Below the pieces are notes generated by a model that worked only from the letters and a program-made list of their open reading frames with translations, was not told the DNA's origin and did no database searches. A stretch of DNA of 64,000 nt from NCBI GenBank assembly GCA_947462335.1, contig OX381717.1:20761166-20825165 (forward strand). The letters are read 5' to 3'. Position 1 is the first letter of the stretch; each line of letters begins with the position of its first letter. This DNA comes from Harmothoe impar (Eukaryota > Annelida > Polychaeta > Phyllodocida > Polynoidae). Both the position numbers and the translations under genes were made by a program. Below are positions 36,851-50,400 of this stretch, piece after piece.

Positions 36851-37704
36851 AATACTTTTAATGAATAAAAACTTCCTGAAACTGATGTATACCATATTGA
36901 TCTATATCTAGAACAGAAATCAAATAGATATATGAAACTGTTGTTGTGTGGTGTTGATTTGAAGTCTGGTCATATCCACAGTTCCAGGACATAGGAGAAG
37001 TTAGCATTATCCTCATTTTTAGATGTAAATTCTGAAGTAAACTTTGATAATCCAGATCTGGGAAAAAATAGGCACCATCTCTGTGATTTGTATAAAGGAT
37101 CCCCAGAGGACCAACAGAATAACTGATATGTTGGTGAAATGAGACCCTACCAAAGTTGTCATATCTATCCATTTCTGTGCCAGATCTATCAGAATATATG
37201 CAATATATTGCGACTTTGAGGGCCTTTAAAAACAAAAGTTCAAGTCTTCAGTTATTGAGTCCTAAATGAATAAAAGAGATACATGCTGTGATTAGGGATC
37301 AGGTAGTTTCCAGGATATATTCATTTATTAAGGAGTAAAAGGCCTCTATAATATAGCTGAGACAAGGGTCTGAAATTGGCTAAGTCCAAACAACTATTTT
37401 ACATTTTCAAATGGCTCTCAAATCCAAACCGCTCAACCGATTTGTATGATATTGAAACTGTCATCATCTTTTAACATGATCTATCCATCCAACTAGTTTC
37501 CACATTTGCAATGATGATATCTGGAAATGACCTGGGATACCTACAAATTGTATCTAATTCAAATCTATAAAATCCTGATTGCAAAGGTGTTGTTAACATT
37601 ATTAGAATATACAATATATATGTGCTTATTCTGTATCGAGAAGAAACTTTTTTTTTATTTGCGTAAGTGACAAACTGATATTTGGTGCCCTCTTCACCAT
37701 TATT
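36851..37704. other. non-genic, one unassigned open frame
   Basis: A 125-codon minus-strand open frame (36,858-37,235) shows no domain that I recognise and no second copy. The rest is AT-rich. Confidence 0.4.
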
Positions 37705-38412
37705 TTCAGAAGAAGTTCCGAATCTGTAGCTGCTAGCTACTGTGGTTTCAATGAGTTTTTGACACTTATTCCTCTTTTGTCCTGCACCAGACTACATCAG
37801 TACACTGACAACCACTGTCTCTTTAAGACATTGTATTGCGTTGTAACTTTGATCCCCCTTTGCACCCTTTTGAGTTCAGAATGGATAAAATGTGCTTATA
37901 AACTGCGTGTCACAACCATATCAATAATTATTTTAGATTTTTCTTTATTATTCTGAATTCGTAGGAAATAAATGTATAAATCTAAGGAATAGAGAAACAA
38001 ACAGCAGGAGAGAGAGAGATTTAAATGGAATTAAAACATGACCAGTCCATCCAAAAGCCCGCCAGACACCAGTTATAGCTGGTAAAAAGCCTGCTGGTCC
38101 GGCAGAAATAGGGCTACTGCCGGCTGGAATGACTTGCTGTCTATGAGAGTTTCTTGCCTACATGCCAGTTTTCATGGCTTGTAAATTGGGTCATTATTAA
38201 GGTTTCTACACTGTAGAACAAAAAGCTTGAATATTTTCGGTTATGTTCTTCAGTAATTTACATATTAAAATTATTTATATCACTGTAACATATAGGGAAA
38301 CCATCTTCATTATCATTGTCAGTACAAACACTTGCTTTATAATATTTCAATTTTAAATAGCAATATTGTACTCGGACATCTGGGCCTGCATAAATTAAGC
38401 CAGGGGCAAAAG
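37705..38412 (+). repeat. dispersed repeat family I, copy 1
   Basis: Co-linear with 61,670-62,425. Shared blocks include GTAGCxGCTAGCTAC, CTTTAAGACATTGTATTG, TTCATTATCATTGTCAGTAC and TTGCTTTATAATATTTCAAT. Confidence 0.8.
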
Positions 38413-38823
38413 GTTACTAATATTATATATGCCCTCAATATACAATGGGAAATTGGAAGCCCCAATTCACTATAGAATATGTCTTTCAATTTTGAACTAT
38501 GTATCAAAGGAATGAAAACTTCATGTCGGTAACATTGAGACATACTTTTACTATGAAGAGATGAGACCTTGGTTAGAATTCATTAATCAAATTCAGCCTA
38601 ATTATCCTATGAGCATGAAAAATAAAGTTGGACAATACACTTATTTGAACAATCTTTCAATAATGGTTAAAAAACAAAAATCTATTTATCCATATATATA
38701 CATCTCATTAACATTTAACTGAAAACTGTGCAGTATCTAATAATAATTCCCTACATACTTACCTTCTTTCTTATCACCTTTAAAGGACCTCTGCCCCTTG
38801 GTATCTGTACTTTGTAGATGTCC
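38413..38823. other. non-genic, nothing recognised
   Basis: AT-rich sequence between repeats. Confidence 0.5.
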
Positions 38824-39046
38824 CTTTGACCCTTTCAGGATGGCATAATTCCTGACTGCAGCCCTGGTGAGTAACTCACCAGTGCTGCATTCAAGCATCA
38901 TGACGACCCTATGGGATTGAGACACTTCTGAAGGGTCAACATTATGCAGCAATGCAGCACTCCAGAGTTACTCACCAGGGCTGCATTGGTGCATCATGAT
39001 AACAAAAGTCATCGTTTATCAATATCCATGCTTGAAGGGTTAAAGA
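38824..39046. repeat. MITE family F, copy 2
   Basis: Termini TGACCCTTTCAGGATGG and, inverted, TTAACCCTTCAAGCATGG. The inside has GTGAGTAACTCACCAG and TTACTCACCAGGGCTGCATT. Confidence 0.7.
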
Positions 39047-39344
39047 TCTGGGCCTGTTTACCCATTCAGGCCTGGTGATGGTACAAAGGGTGTTGATTGA
39101 AGTAAATTCCCTTTCTGCCAGTCTCTCGCAATCAAGTCATCAATGCCAGATGAGATTAGATACACCATGCAAAACCTGTAACAAGCAGTAATAAGAGCCT
39201 ATGTCAGTGTCGGGAGCAATTTGGGGAGCTCTATTAGTCCTTACAGAGAAGCAATCTAATCAACAGTTTTCTCAAAATGTATACCACAGAGTCTAACTGA
39301 CACTGCATAATAATTCAAGTTTGAACCCCTTTTGTCATTGCTTA

Positions 39345-40760
39345 AAGCTGCAGTTGAGGTGCTTAAAGTAGGAGCCGCTGCTTGTCAGCAGCTATAACCT
39401 ACTTTAATCTACTTTAAGCAGTACCTACTTTGCTGCAACTTTAATTCCTAGTTTAAGGATCCGCAGAGGTGCTTAAAGCTGCTTAAAGAAGGGCCAGCAA
39501 CTTTAATCTTCTTTAAGCCCCTTCTGCGCGCCCTGGGAGTGCAGGTAGCGGGGGGAGAGGTGTGGCAGAGTTTCTGACACTATAGGGTTGTGGATGAAGG
39601 TGCGCTGGTTATGGCAACAAGCACTGATAAGAGCTGATAAGACTGTTACAGGCATGTCTTCTATTTGTCCCCTATTTGTACCCATAGTGGTATGTCTTAT
39701 CAGTGGGTTTAACAGCAACCAGCAAAATTTAAGATGGCGGACCCAGTAGGCATAGCTTCAGATTCCTATAGGGCCGCCAGGAGGGAGCATATGACGCTTT
39801 CTGCGCGCCCTGGGAATGCAGGTAGCTATACGCACCCTTTATTTTGCGTTACTATGTTTATTAATTTCCAAAGCACCCCTCCAGCTTTAATGTATGTTTA
39901 GAGCTGTAGCTCCAGAATGACTAAGCGCACAGTGAGACTTTCACTTGGACATATTAGGAGTCCCGGGGGCTTTCCAAAAGGTCCTCCTGGGACTCCCTAG
40001 CCCCCCTAGAAGCGCCACAATCCGCCCCCAAGGACAGCCAATGTGACACTGATCCGCTCCAGTGCACATCAGAGGTCATGTGACCTCCCTTAGCCAATCA
40101 GAGGGAGGTCTCGTGGCAGTCAAGTGACCGTGACAGCACCCCCCTTATAATGGGGGTGTTGCTGGGGGAGCTCCTCACTTCATCTCTACCTGGACTACTG
40201 GACACACCTCCTACTACTTCGACCTACATTCTGCCTGCTGAAGCTCTGCCAGACTGACTGCCCATCTGCCCAACTGACTGCCCAGCCATGAGGAGGGTGC
40301 CATTGGCAAGCCCCAAAAGAAGAATTCCCCAAATAATGAGAATCCCCTTGAATAAATTACAGCAACTTCCTGCCAATTATGATATAAGCAATATATTCAT
40401 TAATCAGACATAAGCTTTAAGCAAACCAAAAGTCCTTCTTTAATCAGCCTTAAGCAAATCAAAAGTCCTTATTTAATAACTTTAAGTAAACCCCGAGTCG
40501 TTCTTTAAGCAGCTCTGAGCAACTTAAGGCAGACCCCAAGTCCTTCTTTAAGCAGATTGTAGCATGCTTTTATTCAGACTTTAAACAGCTTTCGGGTCCT
40601 CTGAAAGAAGGCCATTAAGCATGATTAAAGGTTGATTAAATTCTGACTTTTGGTTCTTTAATTTTTGCTGAAAGGTTCGCTTAAAGTTGCATAAAGCTGC
40701 GCAATGTCCTTCTTTAATCATGTCTAAGCAAAGCTTAAAGCTGCTTAAATTGGAAGTATT
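39345..40760. mobile_element. element with CTTAAAGCTGCTTAAAG-type ends
   Basis: The left part (39,345-39,520) and right part (40,430-40,755) are full of GCTTAAAGC/CTTTAAGCAG words in both orientations. The centre is GC-rich, repeats GCGCGCCCTGGGAxTGCAGG (39,527 and 39,803), and carries CATGTGACCTCCCTTAGCCA, CCAATCAGAGG and a CCTTATAATGGGGG TATA-like box. It looks like a mobile element with its own promoter. No protein-coding frame is convincing. Confidence 0.5.
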
Positions 40761-43700
40761 ATGCAGTGTGAAGTCTGTTAGCATTCATCAGATGGAGACC
40801 TCAAATTCCAGGCAGGCAGCACATATAGCAAAGACTAGATCTTGTTCAATGAGAGCTACTTAGCATCTCAGACCCTTTGGACTTTTTTATAACAGTTTCC
40901 AAGTATTGAAAATGATATTTAGCTGCATCTCCTATTTACTGAGGGCATTCAGCCACCCAACCACATCTACCCCTATTATCGCTCAGACTTTCTACTTCTT
41001 TTTCATCATGACCAAGAACCTGTGCAGGCGTTTTATAAAAAAGTTGCCTTGCTTTAAACTATTCTGACCACTGCCGAATCAAACATTTAATATTTTATAC
41101 TACTTTGCTGTTTTAAAAACCTTTGAAAATCTTGCCAACTGATACAGCTGACATTTGGGGTTAACACAACTTTAGGGATGAACTTCTGTGTTTTCTATGA
41201 CTGTTATAGGTTACATCTCGACCAAGCAGATATCTCTGCCTCTCCCCTTTTTAAACGGGGTATGAGGCCACCTCTCCTCAAGACATAATGTATAGTAGCA
41301 TAAACAGGGAAACTGTAAACATGGGGCTAGAATATACTCCTCATTTTTTAAAGTTTGCAGTAAAGAAGATAAAATATCCTCTTCATACAAATATCTTATT
41401 TACACGAGAACCAAGCTGGGCCAGTGAGCTTGTACTCTTTTCCTATTCCCCTCAGCACTGTTAGCAGAACAATATGTAAGAATGGCCTGTTACTGACCAA
41501 TATAACCCATGCCAACACCAGTGCCACTCCAGTTTTACCTTTGCACACCCTGCCCACACTTCCATATATCTATGCTCTAGCTATGTGACAACCTGTTTTT
41601 TTTCTCACTATTTTATACTTGGTATCATACCCTGACATAAATGACAGCTGTGCTCATTTGAGTTTTGACCAACAGCTTTATGAAATACTTGTCGTTTGTA
41701 TTTTGAATGAAAAATATTGTAGGTTTCATTTATAAACAAATATGTCATTGGTATTTTACCAATAGAAGGGTTCATGGGCAAATAGCCATTAACAATTTGA
41801 ATTGCCACCAGTGGTATGAATTCTAACAACCACATTCAAACACACATTTTTAACTAAGAAAGTGTTTCCCAAACTGCAACAGCATCTTTTAGGTAAGCCT
41901 TCCCGAAATACATCAAGCTCACCCTAAACTCAACCATAATGCACCTTCTTCGTTGTTGGTCTGGGTACATCAAATGGATGCCTAGTTTAATAGTCTCATT
42001 TCAAGGATTGAGGGAATAGCCTAGACAAGGAGATAATTACATTAAAATTGACCTCCATCTTGTCCCCGAACCCTATAGCCCACACTGTAAAACACCCCTA
42101 ACCCCCTGTCCCATCAATCTTTATCTTACTCTGTGCCTTAGTTCAATAGTCTCATGCTAAGCCTTAGAGAAACTGCCGGGATAAGAAAATGATGAGATAA
42201 AAGTCCACCCTAATCTTGTCGCGTAACATCACTGCTTATTTTGTCAGATATGAATGACCCTGAGTGCCATCTATCCCTCCTACCATGTATATCCAGGACC
42301 CATGTCCTATGTAGGCTACAATATGCTTCCAACTTGAGAAAAAAGCATTTCCTCGGTGAATTCTCAGAATTGTCACCCCTGCCCTCCACTGAAGCTAATA
42401 AAATGAAGCAATCAGTTTGATAAGCTGACCCTACTCATTTATAGAAATAGATGTCTGTGCTAAAGTAACTGTCACAATAAGGACAGTCTATACACCCCTC
42501 TGTGTCACAAAGTGTTTACTTCAAGCGAATTGCAAATTCACAATTGAAACAGAGGGCATCCTCTCATTGATGTATGCTAATTTAGATCCACACATACATA
42601 TGTATACATAATAAGTATATAGTATAATGCTTGTGTACAGATTAACATATTTATAAACAGCATATGCATTGAGACTGACAATGTCACCATCAACAACGCT
42701 AGTTTTCAAGATAAAAGAGCTTTTGGCAACTTCTTAAGACTGCATTGACAGTTCTGTAACAGACTGATAGCAATATAGTGAGAGGACTAAAAAAGTGATT
42801 GTGGTAGACTCAGTAGATATGGGTTTATCGTTAGTGTATCCCTAATCAACACCAAACTAGATATGTTAAGCCACTGTCCTGATTAAGAGAAGGACTGTCT
42901 GAGGGTCGCTACTCCTTAAGTGGGCTTTTGGGAGAGGATTATGGCCACTTCATGTTCCTGAGGTGTCCCTATAATACGTAGTGGGATGCTCTTCTATGGG
43001 CTCTGAATGCTGCTCAAAACTCCACATGCTTTAACTTTGATAGGACCAGTTTGTTGTCTCTATTGGAAGAAACCACACATTGCAAAACATGTTGGATTTC
43101 AGTTTCAAGGAAATATGTGTACATGAAGTCATCTTAAACTAAAGCAGTAAGCATCTTCCTATTGTTCCTAATGTCCATAACAAAAAAGGCTTTTATAGAT
43201 GATATATGATACGATAAATTTTTACATTACAATACAACTGTCTTGCAACACAACCTCTTAGTAGTAACAACATATGAATTCCAATGATACAGTTAGGCTA
43301 AGATATTGATCTTTTAGGATTATAATGCCCTTAGAGAAATGATCTTATCAAACATCTGAAAGCTTTAAGGTTCGCTGCTTTACAATTACGGAGGTAGATT
43401 CCCTCAGGTGTAGCCTACTTCTGTTCTCTGATAATCCCAAAACAATAGCATTTTGTTACTGATCATAGTAATCTCTTTTTGAAATTGATTTTATGCAGAA
43501 AATTAATGAAGTAAAGATGAGATGAAATTACTGGGGAAAAAACTTGCTGGTATTATCGGGACAAAATTGTACATCTTAAGTGTCTGAAAGTTGATATCCC
43601 ACAGAACAAGATTTTCAGGTAGACCCTTTTCATGCAACCTTCTATCCTTCTTGATTATTAGATTAATTCATCAGAATTTCAGAATCACTTTACTGTTGGT

Positions 43701-44879
43701 TTTAACTTTTACTTGGGGATCTGATGAACGATATTTCGTTTTACAAATTATCATTACTTTGAAGTAATTTTATTATGTAGTTTCCCATATGTCCCATATG
43801 TCTTGTTCAATGTGATGAAGGACGCTTTTTCATATTATGATTATAAGTGTTTTGCCCATAGTACAACACTTGGAATATGCAGATTGTTATGTTTTTGTCA
43901 TGACGTTTTTTCAAAGGTTTAAAACAGCAACAAAAATGCACGGGGCCTTTGTTAAAATTACTCTTATGAGTTGGCAAATGATCCAAAACGTTTTCTGCAG
44001 AAGTTTCAAAAAAACATATTTTCTTTAAACCATTAATTTTAATCATTTTATGTGTAATTAAAGGCGGATTTATCCATTTATTGAAACAAACTTTTATTTC
44101 TTCACCCCGAATGCAAAGAAACAGATCCATAATGTTATTTTCTAAATACAGGAAAATAACTCGGTGTTCATCCTGTGAGGTTTTTGTGGATGCGGGCTAT
44201 TACAGTATTCATATAAATTATTGACCTTGTGGTGTTATTAGACAGATTTTTAGAGCATAATCAAAATAGTTTATTTCTAAAACCTCTGGTTTTTTAAATA
44301 GTTCAGAACCTCCCAACTTTCTTTTTCTGATATTTGTTGGAAGTGATCTAAGGTACCTCTGGAAAATTAATTTGGAAAGAAATTGTATCAATTACTTGTA
44401 TGCATTACTTGGCAGACACCTTCATGAAAGATGCATAGGCTGATTGGGAGGGTCAGGCAATGGCTGCCTACCCCAATCACTGCACTTTATGTCCTAAAGC
44501 ATATACAGTCCCCTTAAGACTACCACAGGTGTAGCTCATTATGCAGATTCTATCAGGTGGCGTTAAAAGGCATCCTATGTCCTGCCAGACAGTACCTGAC
44601 ACCCTGCTTGTTTTAGCACACTTAAGGAGACAAGAGGGCACAGCTTTAATGTTGAGAATTCTTTTTAAAAAAACCCACAGGATTAGTGGGCAAGACGGAC
44701 AGTACTTTTAAAATGTTTTCCTTCCCTTGACTTTGCAGTTTAAACTGTGGAGGTTGAGATCAAGCAAACAAAGTCTTTCAATCAATAAGAGATGTTGCAT
44801 TCTGCCTCAAGGTTACATGTCAGTATTCAAAGGTCAGATCTTGAAAGGATATCTAGTATATATATATAGTGAGTCATAA
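40761..44879. other. non-genic, one weak tandem duplication
   Basis: AT-rich. 41,980-42,066 and 42,137-42,222 share a diverged block (AATAGTCTCAT ... TCTTGTC). No gene is supported. Confidence 0.5.
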
Positions 44880-45097
44880 AGTTGTTGTCGTCATGATGCA
44901 CCAATGCCACCCCGATGAGGAATCTGCTGGTGCTGCATTGGTGGATCATGCCAACCTTTCAAGAGTGAATCAACCCTATAGGGTAGGTACAATGCTTGAA
45001 TGCAGCCCAGGCGAGTAACTCACCAGGGCTACAATCATGCATCATTACAACTAAGGACATGTTGCATTAATGTATCATGCCGTCTTTAGAGGGTTAA
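44880..45097. repeat. MITE family F, copy 3
   Basis: CATGATGCACCAATGC, GAGTAACTCACCAGGGCT and AGAGGGTTAA match copies 1 and 2, in the opposite order. Confidence 0.65.
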
Positions 45098-47509
45098 GTG
45101 TTCATGGACATAGAGGGATGTCTCCGGATAGGGTTAATGAGTTGGTAATTCTATAGATGCACCCTCCACCTGATTGAATCAGCTGGGGCAATGAATTCCC
45201 GCAAGATTTCACGAAGTGATGAAAAACAAAGGTTTCCCCGGTCTAGAATCTTTGACAGACTTTCAGATGGGAAGTAGGGATACTCTTTTTTTTCAAAACA
45301 TAATATTATGCATTTTTTTAGTCAGATTAAGGAAAAATATCCAGTCATTATCATATAAACTCAATGAGAAAATTTGCAATGTCTGTCAACTACTGCATTG
45401 AAGAAGTCAATGAGAAATTAATTATGTTCCAGCACCGTCATAAGGAGAATAATTTTTGATTATTATGCTTGAAATGATATGAACCAAGTTTAAAATGCCT
45501 AAATACTGGACACCTAGCAGGCAGTTCAGCCTGATGCTTTTATAAATCATAAAATGCAATCATTTTTTGATTTATAAAGAATTTCTATTACATGAAATGA
45601 TTTTCAAAAGTACAGTAGAGGAATTCAAAAATGAGAATAAGGACATGAGAAATGTTAATATCATGCATAGTCTGATGGTGGTTGATCATTCTCATTCAGT
45701 CATAACAATATGATGTCACTACCACCCAATCATACAAGAATCAGGAGTACATCATTATGTCATACACTATTTCATTGTACAACATATAAATTATTTTCAT
45801 CCTTTTATCATGCATAAAGGTTTTTATAATAACAACTCATGATGCAGGCAAATATGATAAACAATATATGTTGAAGTGATTGTGTCGAAAGTTAAACTAG
45901 GAAGTCAGATGACCTGGTAGGGTGAATTACTTTGTTTGCAAACAAGTCAAACTAAACTCATGAATATACTCTTCTAAGCAAGAGCTGACACATATATTTC
46001 CTTTTGATCCATATCAACTGTAAAATCCCACAAGTTAATGCTTAAACATCATGAATACATATGTGAAAATCAAAACACTATGCAGCATATAAATGTTTGA
46101 TATAAACTTTAATTTTAGTAAATTAGTGCACAATAGTTAATGGTTCGAGTTAAAACACACACACATTTTCTGGTTTTGCATTTAACTACACAACCAAGCT
46201 CAGTTTAAAAAAACAAACTATTTTCCTACTTTCAGTGTTTCAGTGCTATGGTAATTTCAAGAGTCACATAAGTACCTCAGGACAAACCGAAGGTTACATT
46301 TATGGTTAAAACTCTCAGTAATAAGACTCTGAAGGGTAATTTATCAATGCACAAACATACAAACTGAGCTGATTGAACAAGAGATGGGTTTGCCTGCTAT
46401 GGCTGGGGATATCCAAGAGGGCAAGAATTGTTAGATCAATTGTGATAGCAGATGTCAGCATCGATTCAGCATTCTGTGTCCACTGGAATCATCGGCAAGG
46501 GGCCTTTGGGTACCTTTATAGAGGGGGTGGAATGTCCCTTCCCTCTATCAAGGCCCAGGCTGGTAGTGACTTGATAGCTGCGTTAATTTGTAGAATGTTC
46601 TGTTAAGTATAATAAATAATTAAACTGAATTGAAATAGATTAAATCACCTGCCAGCATCCTAAATGTTATACGGGATGCAGCTGCAGTCTGTGCTCAAAT
46701 ATAACACTAATGACATTAAGTTGTGAAATTTCAAATAACTTTCCCCGAGTCATCTCAAGGCTAGGATCACCAGAAATGTGGAGCATTAGCGCCTGAACTG
46801 TCAGTCTCCTCAGGTTACATTGTCTGTAGACACATTATGTATCACACAGCTCCAACTTATTGCTAATGCAGACATTTTTTATTTTCTGGGTAATCTTATT
46901 AGAAGGTTTGCAAACACGCATCTGCAGGGGAAGTCTTTAGTGGGGGGAAATGTAAGAAGAATTATGTTGGATTTTACAAAAAGCTGCTCCTGGTCGATAT
47001 TTGAAGGAAAACGATGTTTGAAGGCTCATATTGCTACTTGGAATTTGGGGACAAGATAACCTCTCTACTGATAACCACATAGTACAAGTATCTGATTAAA
47101 CAACAACAGGGAAATCGGGAGCCTACCCAATAATGCAAGTCGTCTGCTCACTCTCCATCCTACTCTCTGCGTTCAACTGTAGAAGACAAGAGACCAAATA
47201 TCTGCTGGGAGAATGAATTTTCACGACACTACAGAGCCTATTTGCGATAGGCTAAGGCATTCCCACAGTGCATTGTACTTGGTCAGACGAACGCTGTCTG
47301 CACGAATTTCCCGCGCCACTATCGCCGGCAGCGGAGCTGCTGGTACTATTCAATAACAGCATAAATGTTTTTGAAATCAGTTTTGAAAGTTGTGTCAATT
47401 CAAAAGCAATATTCTCAACCCAAATCTAAAAAAGACAACTGAAAAATAAAAGGTCTAGCCTTTCTAAGTAGATACTACTCTAACACTTTTGTAAAGCTAA
47501 CCTTCATAG
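45098..47509. other. non-genic, nothing recognised
   Basis: AT-rich apart from a short GC-rich patch near 47,290-47,340. No supported gene. Confidence 0.5.
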
Positions 47510-47760
47510 CAAAGCATCATGCAGGGGACCTGGATATTGCCTGCCTTTGATGGCTTTGCACTTATACACACATTGACACAGCCCTATAATAGGTTCCCAT
47601 TCTAGGGATGACATCCCTGGGGTCCTGTAGACGTGACACTACAGCCGGGGGGATGTACAGCGCTCAGATTGAAGCATCTACAAGGCAAACATGAGGGCTA
47701 GCCTTTGTTAGTATACTGATGATGTGTTCATACTGCCTGAAATGAATCCAAACCATCAAG
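47510..47760 (-). repeat. dispersed repeat family D, copy 3 (inverted)
   Basis: The reverse complement matches 19,590-19,930 around the GTGTCACGTCTACAGGACCC and CATCCCTAGAATGGGA blocks. Confidence 0.65.
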
Positions 47761-48104
47761 TGTCAAAAAGCCGCTACACAACGTTATATAACATTTCGCT
47801 ATGGCTCCTTAGTGTGGCATTACGTTGTATATGTTTTTGTTAGCTTGGCATTCACTAATTCGAATAATCCTCCAATCTTATCTGTACACAAGCTCATTTA
47901 CACCTTCATTGAATTCAAATCTTATTGAATTATAGTTCTACTCCGTAGCAGCGTTTGACCAACCTAAGGTTAAACCTTGACCTTGACCTGAGGTTAAATG
48001 TTCACCTATACCATCAAGTCATCTTGGCCAGATTTTATATGACGCAAGATTGCACTGCAAAAAGACAAGTTTAGCACCAGTGTTATTAAACTTGACACTA
48101 GAAA
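47761..48104. other. non-genic, nothing recognised
   Basis: Contains AACCTTGACCTTGACCTGAG near 47,975, a pair of nuclear-receptor-like half-sites, and otherwise nothing. Confidence 0.4.
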
Positions 48105-48260
48105 CCATCTATATGGCAGAAGACACTTGACCGTTCACTATGTCTCCTCCCTTATGTATGGCACTATGAACAACCCTATTGCACAGATTTATGTTCAAGC
48201 TGCCTTCAGTGGTGCCTCCTATAGTAGCACCAAACTGGACAAAGCTACAGTGGTCATGTA
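48105..48260 (-). repeat. dispersed repeat family C, copy 4 (inverted)
   Basis: The reverse complement contains GTGCTACTATAGGAGGCACC and CATAGTGCCATACATAAGGG, matching blocks at 1,755 and 18,355. Confidence 0.55.
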
Positions 48261-48929
48261 TCATGCCAATAAAGGAACATTTTAACTGTGCAGCGACTGG
48301 TGAACTGTATACACCAGACAATGTGCTGCATATGGGGTATGGGAGTAATCTGGCATTGGCATTTACCGTGATTATTAGTTATGCGCACATCATCTGATGA
48401 AAATTCACAATGTATCGTCCGTTCCGACGGATTCAAGTCAGTGGATTCACCCTTTTATACACTGTAAGGTTTTGTAAAGAATTCTATGCTACCTCTACGA
48501 GAAACAACATCTCGTTGTACCTAACAGATGTTGCAGAATTAACACTTCTTAATGAAGATGAGGATGTAAGTCATGGTACTGTTTGTATTGATGTATGTAA
48601 GATCGGTACAGCGTAGGGGTCAATGACCTGAGTGGCACACCTATAGAGTTATTCCAAGTGTGTTATGCAATATCTGAAAACTATGCAGCTGAACATACCA
48701 GCGCTGCATTGAAGAATCATGCCAAACCTATTGGGTAGGTACGCTCACAAAGGGTCAGCATGATGTATTCATCACTGTTTACTGCCATCCCAAATTAAAT
48801 AATGCCATACATCAATTTTGCTCTCCTCTTAAATTCAGAGGAAAAAATCAAGATGAACCTTCTTTGGCTCGGCTTCCTGCCAACTACATTTATTAGATTA
48901 GCAGGAATACTAAGACCAGTCCTACCAGT
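48261..48929. other. non-genic, fragment of MITE family F
   Basis: 48,686-48,785 has GCGCTGCATTGAAGAATCAT and AAAGGGTCAGCATGATG, a partial family F copy. The rest is not recognised. Confidence 0.45.
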
Positions 48930-48937
48930 GACATTGT

Positions 48938-48997
48938 CTGACCTTGGCTGTCCTTGTATGACCTTGGCTGACCTTATTTGACCTTGTCAGACCTTGC
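48938..48997 (-). promoter_or_regulatory. nuclear-receptor half-site cluster
   Basis: TGACCTTG or close variants occur at 48,939, 48,959, 48,969, 48,979 and 48,989, with a 10-bp period. The reverse complement CAAGGTCA is the ERR/NR5A-type half-site. It may equally be a simple 10-bp tandem repeat. Confidence 0.4.
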
Positions 48998-49005
48998 CTG
49001 GTTAG

Positions 49006-49540
49006 GCTTACAATGGTCAATATGTTTGTGTCAGTGTTCTAGATTTCTTGGCCTGCTCAGAACCCTTATTGCCTTACCATTGAAACAATGTAGGTTATAA
49101 ATCATAGCTTTACGTCTGTTGTTGGCTAACTTCGACTGAATTAGCTTATTCAACCTCTTGTGTTGTGGTAGATGTAGGTTGTAAACGCCACATATGACTT
49201 TCCCATATTTTCTCTTAAGATTTCTTTTTTTTATTTAGCTGATTAGGTTCAAGACGGCCAGTGTGAACTTGGTTTGTCAGGGTTATTGATTTTGATGTCA
49301 TTTAGTGGACACACTGTGTCTATGTAGGCTGTGATTTTATTCACCACTATGATGTATCTGTTGGACTATTGAGGCATTCTAATTATTCAGAGAGATCTGA
49401 TCTCTCAGTTGGTCAATCAAACCATAAGTGCTAAAGTTTTGTATACTCGTCCACTATACTAGTTGGTGATATCCCTATTAAGGGAATAATAGCAAATGGT
49501 CAAAGACGTTTGAACTGTTACAAACTCATGAGACTGAGCC
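49006..49540. other. non-genic, nothing recognised
   Basis: AT-rich with no supported feature. Confidence 0.5.
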
Positions 49541-49870
49541 TAAAGCATGTCTCACTTCACTCAGGATCCTGTCAGATCTCAACTGTGGCACAGGATCTCT
49601 CATAACAATGCACTGTCAGGAGTTCAGCTTAAATAATGGTGTTCAGCATTCAAGGTGAAAAAACACAACATTCGAAGAAGGTTGAAAAACATTCTGAAAT
49701 TGTTGGATTTTCCTTGTGGTTAAGCTGTGAACAATCAAAGGATTTTGTTTCATCAGAGATCAGGCATCCCACAAAGGTCGTTTTCCATGAGAAGAAGATT
49801 GTTCTCATTTAGCTTGCAAAATATTTCCCTTGTTTGACAGTATTTGCAATAATATGAAGACTTATTGATT
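49541..49870 (+). repeat. dispersed repeat family A, copy 2
   Basis: Second copy of 443-844, lacking about 70 bp of it. Confidence 0.7.
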
Positions 49871-50077
49871 ATCAATAATTAGTATTTTACTTCAAAACAA
49901 TGTTAATTGTCCACTGCTGACTCAGCTTTGATATTACATTTTGTAAAATCAATGTAATAAAATCTGGATGCGAGTATTGTGAACACAATCCCAGCTAAGA
50001 GGAGATATGTTGCAGCTCCAGACCTACATGTTTGCCTTCATTATCTGCATCTTCAGTAGGAGAATTATCAAGGGAGT

Positions 50078-50400
50078 TCATGCCTTGGCTTTATGTGATA
50101 GTAAACTAATTACACTAGGAATGCTTGCTCCAAAGACAATGATAATACATCCAAGTACCTCGATCCAGTTGTAGTTGCCAGGATTGATTGAGTGCATGAG
50201 AGTGTACTGAGAAACGAGCATTGTCACCACCTCCAAGCTCCACAGTATGCATAGAGAAGGACCTGGCACGATGGAAGCGGCCTATATGGCTAAAAACGAT
50301 GCTCCCGATGAAAGCAGTGAGTGTCCAAGGATCAGCGGGACAGTAATCCGAAGATGTGTGTGGCTGCCGATACCAGCTGGTCATAGTCCCCGGACTCCCC
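50078..50400 (-). pseudogene. coding-like fragment, possibly a membrane protein
   Basis: Two overlapping minus-strand frames (50,078-50,269 and 50,115-50,402) each look protein-like over part of their length, as if separated by a frameshift near 50,260. The downstream frame ends in a hydrophobic stretch (WIEVLGCIIIVFGASIPS) followed by a basic tail, which could be the last membrane segment of a transporter-like protein. I cannot assign a family. It abuts the decayed gag-like region to its right and might be part of the same retroelement. Confidence 0.25.

Noticed and set aside
36858..37235. 125-codon minus-strand open frame
   Set aside because: No motif that I recognise and no splice or repeat context supporting it.
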